64,000 bases of DNA from the NCBI GenBank assembly GCA_025716815.1, contig JAIXMN010000005.1:868001-932000 (forward strand). Direction: 5' to 3'. Source of the stretch: Dichotomocladium elegans (lineage: Eukaryota; Mucoromycota; Mucoromycetes; Mucorales; Lichtheimiaceae). Below, in pieces: positions 11,400-23,760 of this stretch. The translations under genes and the position numbers were made by a program. The first letter of the stretch is position 1. Each line of letters begins with the position of its first letter. The notes under the pieces were generated by a model. The model was not told the origin of the DNA, did no database searches, and worked only from the letters and a program-made list of their open reading frames with translations.

Positions 11400-13647
11400 A
11401 TGGATGCATCCTTGACAGTGACTATTGATTCTGGCAACACCGCCTGGGTGATGATGTGCACAGCACTCGTCTTTCTCATGGTAACCGAGCAAAACCGATA
11501 ATCATTGACGTATTTTTTTTCTCGGTCCCATGGTGAATAATAAAAAACGTTTACGCATATCAGACGCCGGCGTTAGGGCTGTTTTACGCTGGACTTGCCC
11601 AAGCCAAAAACGCTCTGTCACTCATGTACTTGACCATGCTCAGTGTTGCGGTGGTTACGTTCCAGGTCTGTTACGAGGAGTAAAGAAAAAAAAATAGAGA
11701 GAATGCTAAAGAAAAAAATTTGTTTTGGGGGTGTTGGTGTTATCGATGAATTCCTCAGTGGTATCTTATTGGTTATTCCTTAACCTTTTCTCCTACTGCC
11801 GGACCTTTCATTGGAGACTCGAGTATGGCTAAATAATAGAGAGAGCGAGGGAGCTAAGATGACGGGTTTGCAAAAAGATGTATTAAATGATTACATGTAG
11901 CTCATTTCCTGTTGCGAGGCGTCGGTTTTGCTCCTGAATATGAGCATCATACTATCCCAGCCATGGTGTTCATGATTTTCCAAGCCATGTTTGCCTGTTT
12001 AACACCTGGTAAGGATCATATGAAAATGCCGCCATTGTATGTGTTGCCTTATGCAAATCCTTTTTTTTTTTTTAGCACTTGCTTTCGGTGCAGCAGCGGA
12101 ACGAATGTCGGTAGGTTAATTGTACTATTTACCAGTCAGAGCATAAAAAAAAGATTCGAAAGTGATTTTCACGCTGTATATAGCTCGGCCCCTCAATCAT
12201 CTTTATCTTCATCTGGACAACACTTGTGTACGACATAGTGACATGCTGGATCTGGAACCCAAACGGGTGGCTTTACAAACTGGGAGCGATGGATTATGCG
12301 GGCGGTGCGACCGTGCATGCTTCAAGCGGACTCGCTGCGGTAGCATACTCAATGCTCATCGGCAAGCGACGGCTTCAACAAGACGCACATCCGCACACGC
12401 CGCACAACGTGTCATTCATGTACATTGGCATGGCGTTCCTCTGGTTTGGCTGGTTCGCCTTCAACGCCGGAAGCGGACTCGCTGCAGATGCGCGTGCGGC
12501 GAACTCATTTGTAGCAAGCCACCTGGGCGGATGTGTCGGCGGAATGGTATGGCTCTTGATCGACTGGTGCTATACCCGCAAATGGAGCGTTGTCGGCCTG
12601 CTGACGGGAGTCATTGCAGGCTTGGCGACGATCACTCCCGGATCGGGATACGTCTCACCCTCGTCCTCCCTTCTGTTTGGTCTTCTGGGCGCGATTGCCT
12701 GCAACTACGCGGTCCGATACAAACACAAATATGGCTTTGATGATGCGCTGGACGTGTTCACGGTGCATTATATCGGAGGCATTGTCGGGTTGGTGCTCAC
12801 CGGGATTTTTGCGGAACGCTACGTTATCGGCCTTGGCGCGCCACCGGGCACTCCGCTTGACGAAATCCAGATCGGCGGCTGGCTGGATGGACACTGGGTT
12901 CAGGTACCGGTGCAGCTGGCAATGATCGCCACCGTCTCAGGGTGGTCCTTTGTAATAACATATATCATGCTCGTCATCATTGACCGCATTCCATCGATGC
13001 GCCTTCGCCTCGCGTCGAAAGACGAGGTCATTGGCACCGACTGGGCGCAGATGGGCGAACGTGCTTACGGTTACATTGAGTGGGAAGAGGAAATGCGACG
13101 CGTCAACAGCCACATGACCTCGACGTCAACCCAGTGCACTCACACCACCAGCCATAGGTTGGATCCAATCATGCGCCAGCTTCGTCGTTTCCTTCGCACA
13201 GGCGAACGGTCGACAACGGTTGCTGGCGCACCGAATCTACAGGAAGAGGCGGTCCTCGACTATGGTCAGCAAAAGGATCTCGGTTCAATCCTACTCTCCA
13301 AAACCATCAGCTCTCCGCACTTTGAACAGCCAATAACCCTTGAGATGCCGGTCATTGCCGAAAGCAGCGGCAGTGCGAGCAACAGTAACGGCAACACAGC
13401 AACATCACCATCATCACCTCCTCCACCACCGCCTGAGGCTGCAACCAAATCCCCACCATCGCCTTCAGCAACACCTCAAAAGAATGAATTGTCTATAGCA
13501 CAAAGCAGCAGTCATGACTACACTGAAGGGAGCTCTCACTTGATTCATCATGCAACCACAGTGAATGTGGCTGCCGACGACTGTGCCGATGAAGATGCGA
13601 TTGTGGAAGCACCACGAGACGACCCGAAGCAAAAAAGCAAAATGTAG
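11400..13647 (+). CDS. Ammonium transporter (Amt/MEP family)
   Basis: Plasma-membrane ammonium permease. Six exons: start MDASLTVTIDSGNTAW at 11400, then TPALGLFYAGLAQAKN (11565 on), WYLIGYSLTFSPTAG, HFLLRGVGFAPEYEH, a 35-base exon ALAFGAAAERMS, and the large last exon from about 12202. Family motifs: GLFYAGL in helix 1, FGAxAERM, the pore histidine in YAGGATVHASSG and the second pore histidine in FTVHYIGGIVG. Having both twin-His residues places it with AMT/Mep2-type proteins; Mep1/3-type proteins replace the first. The cytoplasmic tail is about 200 residues long, rich in Ser/Pro with a PPPPPP run, and probably regulatory. Pore and tail are seen. A possible signalling (Mep2-like) role is inferred only from the His pair. 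Confidence 0.94.
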
Positions 13648-14710
13648 CGATGATCGTTTTCCCCTTCCCTCGCCCCTTCTGTGCCCTCTCTTCCTGTATA
13701 GTGTATAATACCCAAGCATCATTCACACATGTCAGAATCTCTCCCTCTCCCATTCCATTGATTTGTAACTCGCTTGTGAATAAATTTTTTCTTGTCGTTG
13801 CAAAATGTAACGATGACAATCGACAGCTTGACGTATGCCAGCGAGGGCTCCCCCCTGTCCAATCAGCTGCGGAACCATGGAAAGGATCGGAAACAGTAAG
13901 AAAAAAAAGTGACGGGCTCACGTGGATTGTTCATACTCCGTTATCTTCAAATATCATTATGTGACTGCCCTATAATCCCGGAGATTTAAAAAAAAAAACT
14001 ATAAATATAGGGGCTTCCCATGGCCCAAATTTTTTCTTTATTCTTGTGCTAGGGCAAAACCACGCAAGTGAGGTTTATACTGATGCTGGTTTATTGCTGG
14101 TTGAAAACTACAACCAATACCCCGTCTGGAGTACCTAGGTCACTAGGTGCTTTGGCAATTTTTGGCGGCCTTTTAGGCCTTAAATTCATTTATATTTTTA
14201 CAAAAAAAAAAAGAAAACGAAAATGAGCACGAATAAAAATAATATTCGTTGCGCGTGTCCTAACCTTGCTGTTTAAGCCGAGGAGGATGCCTAAATGGGA
14301 AAGGCGAGAATAAGGAAAGAGCCAATATAATAAACAAGACTGCTCCTTTGGGTTGGAATTTTGCTCCCTGGCTACAGAAAGGGTTGCTTTTTATGTTCAG
14401 AAGCGGGGACATGGTGAAAGGTCATCGCCCCATGGATCCGATGGTGCGGCACATCATTCAATACTGGACCGATTTGCCAAACCATCGCTATTGCATTGCA
14501 TGTGTGCGCAGTGCGGCTCGGCTTCATCTTGCAATGATGGCCTCAATAGATGCTGCTCTTCGCAGTGGTCTTTGGTTTATCTCGTACTACGAGCTTGCGA
14601 CCCGTTTTTTTTTCTGGTCTTCAAAGCCGGGCATTTCTCTTTTTTTACCGCCCCTCCCTTTCTCTTTCTTCACCACCTCCCATTTTTGGCTATTATTGTA
14701 AACCCTTAGC
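13648..14710. other. Intergenic region, no supported gene
   Basis: Contains a TATA-like A/T patch near 13988-14006, an A-rich stretch near 14200-14240 and two overlapping ORFs of about 118 codons (14348-14709) with no family signature and low-complexity Phe/Ser runs. The latter are most likely chance frames in the leader of the next gene. Confidence 0.4.
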
Positions 14711-16103
14711 ATGTTCGCGAGTGTTTGCAATGGCTTTTGGAAATCGCGGGAACATCAGAATGAAAACAAGTTGCAAGGTATGGATCGGCTTCATGACCCA
14801 GTTTCTTATTCTTCCTTCTCCTTTTTCTCTCCCCCCCTTCCTCGGAGCGAGCGGGCAAACTAATATGAAAAAGTTTACCTTAATGTTTACGATATGGTTC
14901 GATATGCACATGAACAAGTTATCGAAAACTGCTGAGGCACATAGGTTACTAATGCAATATATGCGGGATGGAATAGCTTGAACCAAGTGTGCTGACCAGC
15001 ATTGGAGATGCAATCGGCTTTGGTAAGAAGGATGGATGGAGGCCGCTCTTCTAAATTATTGATTGTCCGTGCAGGCATTTATCACTCAGGGGTCGAGGTG
15101 GGCGGACATGAGTATTGCTTTGGAGGTCATGAATATGAACACTTGACGGGCGTGTTTTCGGTGGTTCCCAAAGTCGGTCCTCCAGGGGTCTTGTTTAAGT
15201 AAAGTATCTTCAAAGAGAGAGTGCTCGGGTCCCCTTTCATTCTGTCATTTGCCGCCTTAACCATGCAAATAACGGATATAGACAATCACTCCCTGTTGGC
15301 TATACAGATCATTCCGAAGCTGAGGTTGCTCAGATTCTCCGGGACATATCTCATGAATATGGCGGTACATCATATAATTTACTGACACGGTAAGAATAAG
15401 GGATCAGTGTTATCTATGCATTGGATTTACGGTTTGTTGGATAGAAACTGTAACCATTTTTCATACGATTTGTGCAAGCGGTTAACTGGCAAGACCCCAC
15501 CGGGCTGGGTCAACCGGGCCGCCAAGTTAGGGACAATGTTTCCCTGTGTTATACCGGATGAGTGGATAGAACCACCCGAGTTTGAGAGCGGCAATACGAG
15601 TAAGCGAACGCACCTGGTGATGGAATGAGGATAAAGGAAAAGCTGATACAAGGACGGTAGCCGCTGTGCAGTCTCCCACATCCATCGACAGTAACGGCAG
15701 ATTACACAAGAAACCAGATCCTATAACAAAACGAGAGGTCTCGTCATCCGCTTTGTCATCGACATCTCTACCTACAACGCCTCCACTTCCGCCAACACCC
15801 ACCCATACTACCAAACAAAGACCTCTATCCCGTCAATCCTACGACACCCATCCTTCACACAGACGACGAAGTTCCGTACCCCCGACCAGCAGTCGACGTC
15901 CCTCCGGCTCGGACCATGACAGCATCGTACTTGCACGACCGTCATCACCTATTGCAAATGATGACTATGATCCAGTCAAGGAGCCGGATTGCACCCGGCC
16001 TGAAGTGATCCGCTCCGCAACACAGCTCTCGATTAGCGCTTCGTTGCAAGAAATGGAACATCCCCTTGCAAGAAGCCCTGGTCCGGCTTCACCTGTACCG
16101 TAG
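14711..16103 (+). CDS. PPPDE/DeSI-type desumoylating or deubiquitinating isopeptidase
   Basis: Thiol isopeptidase-like protein with seven predicted exons. A short head (ATG at 14711) splices in phase 1 to VYLNVYDM. LEPSVLTSIGDAIGFG and IYHSGVEVGGHEYCFGGHEY follow, then KQSLPVGYTDHSEAEV, NLLTRNCNHFSYDLCKRLTG, VIPDEWIEPPEFESG and a Ser/Pro/Thr-rich tail of about 145 residues. The PPPDE family uses a Cys-His dyad. The His is in IYHSGVEV and the Cys in RNCNHFS; both are present. Known relatives remove SUMO or ubiquitin, and some are called DUF862 proteins. The substrate cannot be inferred. The first exon is the weakest part of the model, chosen because it is the only upstream ATG in the right phase with a good donor. 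Confidence 0.85.
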
Positions 16104-17058
16104 TCTTTTATTCCCTCAATACCATACCATTTTGCCATATAGATAGTGCGGCACGTGTACCTATTCCACTCGTGCCCTGAGTCCTGAGAACTTCGCTTTG
16201 ATTATATAAAATATACGCATTGATATCCAGCATTCTGTTGAAACGAAGTTTTGGTATGAGGAGGCGTAGAAAAATAAAGTAGAGCGCGTATTAATCGACA
16301 AGGAAGACGGTCTGCTATTATTCTATACCATGATTAAACAGCATTTATGATTATCATCATCTCTGGGACCATGCAGGTACATTGCTGGATCTCTTGAAAT
16401 AGGAAGGCTAGTTAGCAGTGAGAGGAACTCGGTCTGTTCTTGTGTGGACAGAGAGAGAAAATTCAGGCCCGTTGTATTATTTATTCTGAAGCAGGTTTGT
16501 CCAATGGGAGGGGGAGGGGTCTTTTTGAGTGGTGATAATCCCAGAGTATACCTGTTGATTGCGTCCATGTCTGCAAGGACAAGATGGGAATACCTCCACG
16601 AGGGTCATCAAGCAACAGAGAGAAGCTTTTGAAGTGTGAGATCGTAAGATACAACAACGAGTGATCATGCCGCGGATCCTAAAAATATATATTATGGCAC
16701 GCATGGTTGACCACATGACAAGGCCAGAGAGATATCCATAAAGGAACAGATCGTACGAGCTTGCACGGGGATACAAAGAGCGCAGGATGACGAGACACGA
16801 AACCGTACATATACTCTTCTTCCATTTGATTTCTATCACTCTGGATTATTCAAGGCTCGCCACCCCACAATGAAAGGCCATTCCGTCTATCGTCTCGGTC
16901 TTTTCCAAGGTAAGCCAATCATTGGCGCCAATGGCCGGGAGGAGGGGCAGAGGTCGCCCAGCTCACGCCCGTGCGGAGAGTCAAAGGGCATTGACCTGGC
17001 CGGAATTCGGTACCCATACCTTTCTTCGACCACGGCTCCTCCTCCAACTCCACCTATT
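16104..17058. other. Intergenic region, no supported gene
   Basis: 3' flank of the DeSI gene and upstream region of the golgin-like gene. An in-frame upstream ATG at 16870 would lengthen the golgin by 63 residues of Pro/Ser/Gly-rich sequence. I prefer the later start because the family-like basic helix begins right after it. No repeats or RNA genes seen. Confidence 0.4.
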
Positions 17059-20000
17059 ATGGCCGACCACGATGCAGATGAGGCTGCACGCAAAGCCAAG
17101 CTCTTGGCAGCACGCAAAAAGGTAGCTAGACCATTCATTCCGCTTGAAATGCTTATCCCGCGGCCACATTCACACGACCCCCTTTTTTTTTTCTTTTGGT
17201 AGCTTAAGAAGTTCCAGAACAAAAAGCAGGATGTCAGCTCAGCTGCTGTAGAGTCCCCACAATCAGAAAACGGTACAATGTAATAAATATATAGGAGGGG
17301 AAGCAAAGACGCTTTCTTTTTCACACGCTAACGTCCCTGTATATAACAACAGTGAAGTAGAACCAGTCCCCAAAAACGAAGCTGTTGCGAATGTCGACTT
17401 GCCAAAACAACCAGAATCTGCAGGCCCTCCATCGGCGACTTTAGAACAAGAGAATATCAACAATGCTGCTGATGCTACATCTCTTGCCTCATTGAAACAG
17501 CAACTCGAGAATACGGAGAAAGAACGCGACGAAGCTGAAACTAAATTCAACGACCTTAGAACCGCCACCGAAAAAACCTTGAACGATCTCATGGGTCAAT
17601 TGCAACAAGTCCAACAAGCGCACGCCACAGCCCAAAATAAACTCCAGCAGGATGAGGAGCAATACAAGCACCTGGAAGCAAAGTTCATCGAAATGACGCG
17701 CGAGAAAGACGATATCATTCAGAAGCTCTCCGATACTCGCAGCGATTTAGAACGTCAAATTCAGGATATTCAGCGCACGGACCAAGACCGCATCAAGACC
17801 CTGCAGGGCGAATATGAGCGCAGACTTGCAGAAGCAGCAAAGCAATGGGAACAGAAAATTGCCCAGGAACAGGGCAAATCCAAAATACTCGAAGGTAGCT
17901 GATGTGATGATCCATAATCCCAATCGAGTGTCTAACCATTCCTGAATGAAACGCTCAGCCGAGCATCAATCTGTTCTACAAGAGGAACGAAACAAGGTGC
18001 GAGACTATGACGCTCGCATCAAGGCACTCGAAGGTAAGACAAAGTCCTGGAGCACGCACATATGCACTTCTCTCAGAAAGTAAACTATGACTGCCCTGTG
18101 TCTCACACCACCTCTTTCGCTTCCAAGCCAAAAATGCATCGGCTTTGGAAGAACACGAATATAAAATAAAGTCTTTGACAGGTAGCATGTACTACAGAGA
18201 AAATGCTGTATGTGGGCTAAAAAAAAAAGAACGTTTCGTAGACGAACACGCTGCAGCACTTGAGCAGGAACGCAAAAAGATCTCGAATGAATACGAAGCA
18301 AAGATGCAGAGAAATCAAGGTAGTAAAAAAAAAAAGTCTGCAAAACTCCAGTAGAACGATGATAATTTAGCCGCGTCGCGATCTCGATAGCCGACCATGA
18401 TTCAGCTCTCAGCATCGAAAAACAGAATTCGCTGAGCCTAAAGGAGGAATTGGAAAAGAAATTGGCCTTGCTCCAGTGTAAGTATTGGGATGCTTCCAGT
18501 TGAATAGGTCTACTAAGATGCTTCCTAGCTGAACATCAAGCTATCCTGCAAAAAGAACGGGAAAATGCGCAAAAAGCGAATAAAATCTACGAGGGAAAAA
18601 TCAAGGCGGCGCATTGTAAGTGTGTACCTCTCCTTTGTTATGACGAGCTTTCCTAATGCAAAAGCGGTTTTCTAGCTAAGCACGAACACACTCTTCAGAA
18701 GGAAACAGAAAAGATGAGAAAGATCGTGGAAGAAAAGGAGGAGGCGATAAAGACACTGCAAGGTAACGACTTCTTCTTTTCTGCTGCGTAATGAGCTCCA
18801 TCTTTAACTTTCTCCTGCTAGTTGAACTTGAAGCTGCAATTGAGAAGGAGAAGAAAACTGCTGAAAGACACGACGAAATAATCAAAGCATTACAATGTTA
18901 GTAATCATTTCATTTCCCGTATATTCCTTACTAATGGCCATATCAGCCGAGCACGAAGAACTTGTCAAAGTAGAAAGAGAGAAGATGCAAACTGCAGGCG
19001 AGGAAAAGCTAAAAGCATTGGAATGTAAGTAATGCGACTGACTATCCATTCCTATCTGACAATACTGTTTTTTTTCCCTCAGCCGACCATCGAATCGCTC
19101 TAGAAAAGGAAACAGCCAAACTGAAAGCTCTCCAAGGTAAGAGACAGCGGGAAGTTGAGAGCCCAGCCATGATACTAACAACGTGCCCTTGTTCAAGCTG
19201 ATTATGAAGCGAGTAATGACAAGTTAACCAAGACGCATAGGGAAGAGCTCGAGAATCTCCAAAGTATACTAAAGTAACTCAGGCGCTGAATGCATAGTAC
19301 TCACCTATATTTTTGTAGCCAAGCATCAAGTCATTCTTTCACAAGAGAAGGAAAAGGCAACAGCTGCAACCCTTGAGCATGAAGAAAAGCTCAAGGCATT
19401 GCGATCCGAGCTTGAGCAGGCAAAGAAGACGAGCTGCGATCATGAAGAGAAACTCAAGTCTGTGCAAATTGAGCTTGACGAGGCGAAGAAAACGACTCGT
19501 GAATATGAGGAAAAGGGAAAGTCACTGCGAGCTGAGCTTCGTCAGGCAGAGAAGACGACTTCTGGATATGAGGAAAAGCTCAAGTCTTTACAAGCTGATC
19601 TTGACCAGGCGAAGAAGACTGCTAGTGAATACGAAGAAAAGGACAAGTCATTGCGAACCGAGCTTGACCTGGCGAAGAAGGCAGTGTCTGAATATGACGA
19701 GAAAGTCAAGTCTTTGCAGCTTGAGCTAGACAAGGCCAAGAAGACTGCTAGTGAATACGAAGAAAATGACAAGACATTGCGAGCTGAGCTCGACGGTGCC
19801 AAGAAAACGGCTTTTGAATATGCAGAAAAACTCAAGTCATTCGAAGACAAGCTTGTCCAGGCAAAGAAGATGACTTCTGAACACGAGAAGAAATTCCAGT
19901 CATTACAAACCAAGTTTGACAAGGAAAAGTCCAAAGCTGAAAGACTGGCAAATTTGCAAAGTAAATAATTTGAATTGCCGCAGTCGAAAGGTTGCTGAAC

Positions 20001-23000
20001 GTTGAATATAGAGGAACTACAGTCTGCCCTTCAGAGAGAACGAGATAACGCACTGAAACTCACACAAGAACATCAAAATGAATTGAAAGCTCTAGAAGGT
20101 ACTTGACTTCTCTTTTATTTTTATCCAGGCTTACCGATGGTTATCCAGAGCGTCATAATTTGGAACTGGAGGAAGAACAGAAAAGGACGCAGAAAAAGAT
20201 ACAAGAGCATCAGAACGAGCTGATGGCACTTGAAGGTATATCGTCAATTTAGCAGTGTGCAAACATCCTCATCTGTGAATTCTAGAGCGCCACATTTTGG
20301 ATATGAAGAAAGAGCAAGAAAAACTCCAGCAGCTGTCGTCAAGCCATGACGATAAGCTGGCATCGCTACTAGGTGAGGGACCATGGATCTAGCAACGTAT
20401 TCTATTTTTTCTTTCTCGCTTGCTTATTCGTACCTGTTAGCGGAGCATCAATCCAAACTAAATCAGGAACAAGAAGCACTTAAGCAGATGTCAAGCAAAT
20501 ATCAGAAAGAAATCGAGTCCTTGCAAGGTACAATACTTGATATACACTAGTGTACAGTTTTTCTCACCTATTCTTTATCTAGCATCACACAAAGAAAAGT
20601 TAGAAAAGGAACGTGATAATCATCAAAAAGCCATTACAGAGCATACTGAGAAACTAAGAGGTATTTATATCTTGCGAGAATGGAGAAAAAAAACCATGAA
20701 CAAAATTATTAAACAACCATCAGCTGAACACGCAGCAACTCTTGGAAAAGAACGGGAGCGGCACTCGGACAAAGTTAAAAAGTTAACGAGTAAGGTTAAA
20801 TTTCTTCACAACGTGGAGATGATTGATGGTGTTGTATACAAAGGCACGCATGAAACGACATTAAAAAGAGAACTTGAGAAAGAGCGCAAAGACCATGCTG
20901 ATATATTGAAAACCCTCAAAAGTAAAGCACGGAGAGTCGTTTTCTCTAAGATTACAAGCTAATCCAACCTATTTACCTGTAGCTGAGCATGAAGTCGAAC
21001 TTTCCAAGCAAAGAGAAATGCATCAAAAAGCACTGCAGGAAGAGCATGAGAAAGCATTGGTGGCGCAGCGTGAGTGAGGGCGGAAAAGTCGGTTGATGCG
21101 ATGCTAAAAAGCAGGAAATGCATACAGAGAATCATGACACCGAGCTTACAAAGGAGCGCGATCGACACCAAAAGATGATCCAGGATTATGAAGATCAGAT
21201 TAAATCTTTGAAAGGTGTGTATGTGTGCCACGGCGGACAATATGAGCAAAAGCAGCAAATCATAACCCATATTATCAGACGCCCATGAATCAGCGCTTCA
21301 GAAGGAACATGAGGCTATGAAGAAGGCGGTGAGCGAATGCAACGAAAAAATGAATATCCTTCAAGGTAAGGTAAACGCGGGATGCTCTTGACGGTGTTTT
21401 AATACGCAAATAGCCGAACACAAAAAGTCGCTTGAAAAAGAGAACGCAGACAAGCAAAAGATGATGCTTGACCATGATAAGGCTATGAAGACTATGACGG
21501 GTATGTTTGTGGCTCTATTAATGACGCTGTAACTCAACGGATTCCAATGGACAACACATGCAGCTGATCATGAAAAGATATTGGCGCACCATAATAAGCG
21601 CGTGAAGAAAATGCAGGGTAAGCAACGTGGTCTACAGCAACCTCTTGTCAGTCATCCAACTAACTTGCTGTTGAAAATGATAAAGCTGAGAATGAAGCAG
21701 CCATGGCCAAGGAGCGCCAAGAACGAGAAAACATCATTCGGGACCACGACGAAAAAATGAAGGCGTTTAAAGGTAACAATGGGATGTAGAATGGACGTAT
21801 GCGAATTGACGCCAACGCCAACCGGCGGTGCTATAGCTAGCCATGAGGCCTTGCTCCAAGAACATATCCAGGCAGGCTCCAAGAAACAAATAGATACAAT
21901 CAACGTGCTCCGTGGTATGTATATGTATCCATTAACCGTTCTCTCGGTCATGACTCATTCTTATACATTTGGAAGCTGAGCATGAGGCTATGCTACAGCA
22001 GGAACGTGAAGAAGCTCAGAGGCTAATCAAGGACCATAAGGAACGTTTGACTACAATGAAAGGTAATAGAGGAATAATCATAGATTTCACGGAAGCCCTT
22101 TAAATATTTCTGTTATACATCACAGATGAATATGACAGTATTTTAGCGGAAGAGCGAGCCCAACACCAAGAGGAGATATCAGAGTATGACAGCAAAATCA
22201 AAGCTTTAGAAGGTTGGTAGCAGAAATGCAAGTTGGGCTGCTGTTTATAAACAACGGTGCACTAGAGCTCGTTCGATCCGGAGAAAAAAACCAAGAGGAA
22301 TACAAGGAGAGACTCGATAAGATGGAAGGTAAATAGCAACAATGTGGTATAAAATATGTTATTTACATTATGTAGCTGAATTCAAATCTTCGCTGGAGAA
22401 GGGAAGAAAGGATCATGCCGACCAAATCAAAGAATTGAAAGGTAAAGGAATAACTGTTAACAACTCTTGATCTGTAGTGTCTGATAAGCCTTTCTAATTG
22501 ATGGGGGGGGCGGGGAATACATAGATGAGCATGCGTTAGTGATTGAGGACCTAGAGAAACGCCATAAGCAAGCTATCGATGGACAGGCTGCAGATGCAAA
22601 ATCACTTGAAGGTAAAGCGATTATGCAACCTCTCTGGCATATGTGTGTAATATGATTATGACGTAGCCGACCGTGCGGCCGAGCTCTTGAGAGCAAGAGA
22701 AGTCGAATCGAGTCTGCGCAAGGAGCTTAAGGAGGTTCAAATCAAAAGCGACAAAGATCAAGCTGTAACTATGCGCACAATGCGTGAATCCCATCAAACC
22801 GATATGGAAAGACTTGGCGAGGAGTTGAAGCAAGTCCGAGCCAAGCTTGAGCAACGGAATCGTGAGTTCGAAGAGCTCGAGAAGGCTTACGAACGCAAGC
22901 AGGCGGAAATGGATGCCGAGGCTGCTCGACTCCGAGATGAGATCGCGCAAGGACGGGAGTCGTCATCACCGGTCGACCGCGTGAAATCGCTGGAAGCGGA

Positions 23001-23475
23001 GGTGGAAGACTACAAGTCCCGCCTGGAGCGTCAATTGGATGCGTTCAACACGATCCGGGGCGAGCTGACGGCCGTGCGTGAACGGCAGTTCCAGTCGGAG
23101 CAGCGGCTGGAGCGCGAGAAGCGCGAGCTCGAGACAGTGGTGCAACGACTTCAGGCGGAGTACAAGAGCCACCTCGATCGCCTTTGGAAGGAACGGGAAG
23201 ATCGTGAGGATATCCTCGATAATGGCCGGACAGCCCTCGACGAAGCACAGATGAAGCTCATGATGAACGGCTTCAGTCCGGTAAGCGAGACCGGGTTTGA
23301 CTGGCAGAATGACGAGTCGCAAGACGGAGCAATAGACGAGGAACTTGTCGCCGCCCATGCACCAAGGCGTATACCCGGCGTTGGCAAATTGCCTCCTAGG
23401 CAAAAGCCTGCATTTTTTGAGTTTTTGGAAACACCACGTTGTAGCGGGTGTCTGAGCGAAGTCATTGATATTTAA
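17059..23475 (+). CDS. Golgin-like long coiled-coil protein built from many small exons
   Basis: Predicted Golgi or vesicle tether, almost entirely coiled coil. Exon 1 (17059-17121) encodes MADHDADEAARKAKLLAARK and exon 2 (17203-17272) LKKFQNKKQDVSSA. Together they form the basic KLxxARKKLKKFQ start seen in GM130-type golgins. Exon 3 (17358-17894) is coiled coil. Exons 4-33 (17959 to about 22613) are small, usually 45-100 bases. Each ends with one base of a codon and starts with residues like AEH, SEH, DEH or ADH followed by xxLxKER. Exon 14 (19319-19960) is longer and holds 21-residue repeats. The last exon (22667-23475) has about 180 more coiled-coil residues, then a non-coiled tail (PRRIPGVGKLPPRQKP) ending TPRCSGCLSEVIDI. 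I count 34 exons and roughly 1,400 residues. Golgin identity is inferred from architecture; another coiled-coil scaffold is possible. Confidence 0.8.
17959..22613 (+). repeat. Array of about 30 homologous coiled-coil exons, all with phase-1 introns
   Basis: Exons 4 to 33 of the golgin-like gene repeat one plan: an intron ending in AG, then (C/A)(C/T) GAG CAT giving (A/S/D)EH, a Leu-x-Lys-Glu-Arg core, and an end such as ALEG, SLQG or TMKG whose last codon is split after its first base. The same split recurs at every junction I could read, with intron lengths of about 45-80 bases. This points to growth by tandem duplication of an exon with its intron. Confidence 0.8.
19380..19930 (+). repeat. 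Tandem 63-base (21-residue) coiled-coil repeats inside exon 14
   Basis: About eight units of the form SEYEEKxKSLxxELDxAKKT, three heptads each, read without an intron. Neighbouring units share long identical codon runs, such as GAAGAAGACTGCTAGTGAAT at two places, so the array is recent or homogenised. Confidence 0.85.
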
Positions 23476-23527
23476 TGAAAGGCCATAGGGCCGGGCCTAG
23501 CAGAACCATACACACATTCTTTGTAGA

Positions 23528-23531
<4 letters not shown>

Positions 23532-23555
<24 letters not shown>
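23532..23555. repeat. AT microsatellite
   Basis: About 12 TA dinucleotides just downstream of the golgin-like stop codon, in the space between two convergent genes. Confidence 0.8.
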
Positions 23556-23558
<3 letters not shown>

Positions 23559-23760
23559 GGCATAATGTAGGGATGGGAAGACGACAAGGATATATGGAGC
23601 GAAGCTGATATGAGAGAATGTGTTATGAAAGTGCCCAGAGATGGTGTTAAGAGGGGCACGTTTCACTTGTTCCAGCATCTTTTTCTTTTCTTTTTTTCTA
23701 GCGATAGCGTGGTGGAGGGGGTGGGGGGAAAACAAAAGGATTACAGCGCTTAGTCGTCTC

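Noticed and set aside
12162..12925. Alternative ORFs of 100-190 codons overlapping the ammonium transporter
   Set aside because: The transporter frame carries all family motifs; the others are out-of-frame readings.
14348..14709. Possible extra upstream exons of the DeSI-type gene
   Set aside because: Two overlapping frames of equal length with Phe/Ser runs and no family similarity. Not needed, since the ATG at 14711 gives a consistent model.
16870..17058. Upstream start for the golgin-like gene
   Set aside because: Would add a Pro/Ser/Gly-rich 63-residue leader; the later ATG fits the basic helical start better. Kept as an alternative only.
19373..19934. Second long ORFs in other frames and on the opposite strand across exon 14 of the golgin-like gene
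   Set aside because: Shadows of the 63-base repeat. The chosen frame alone matches neighbouring exons and gives heptads.
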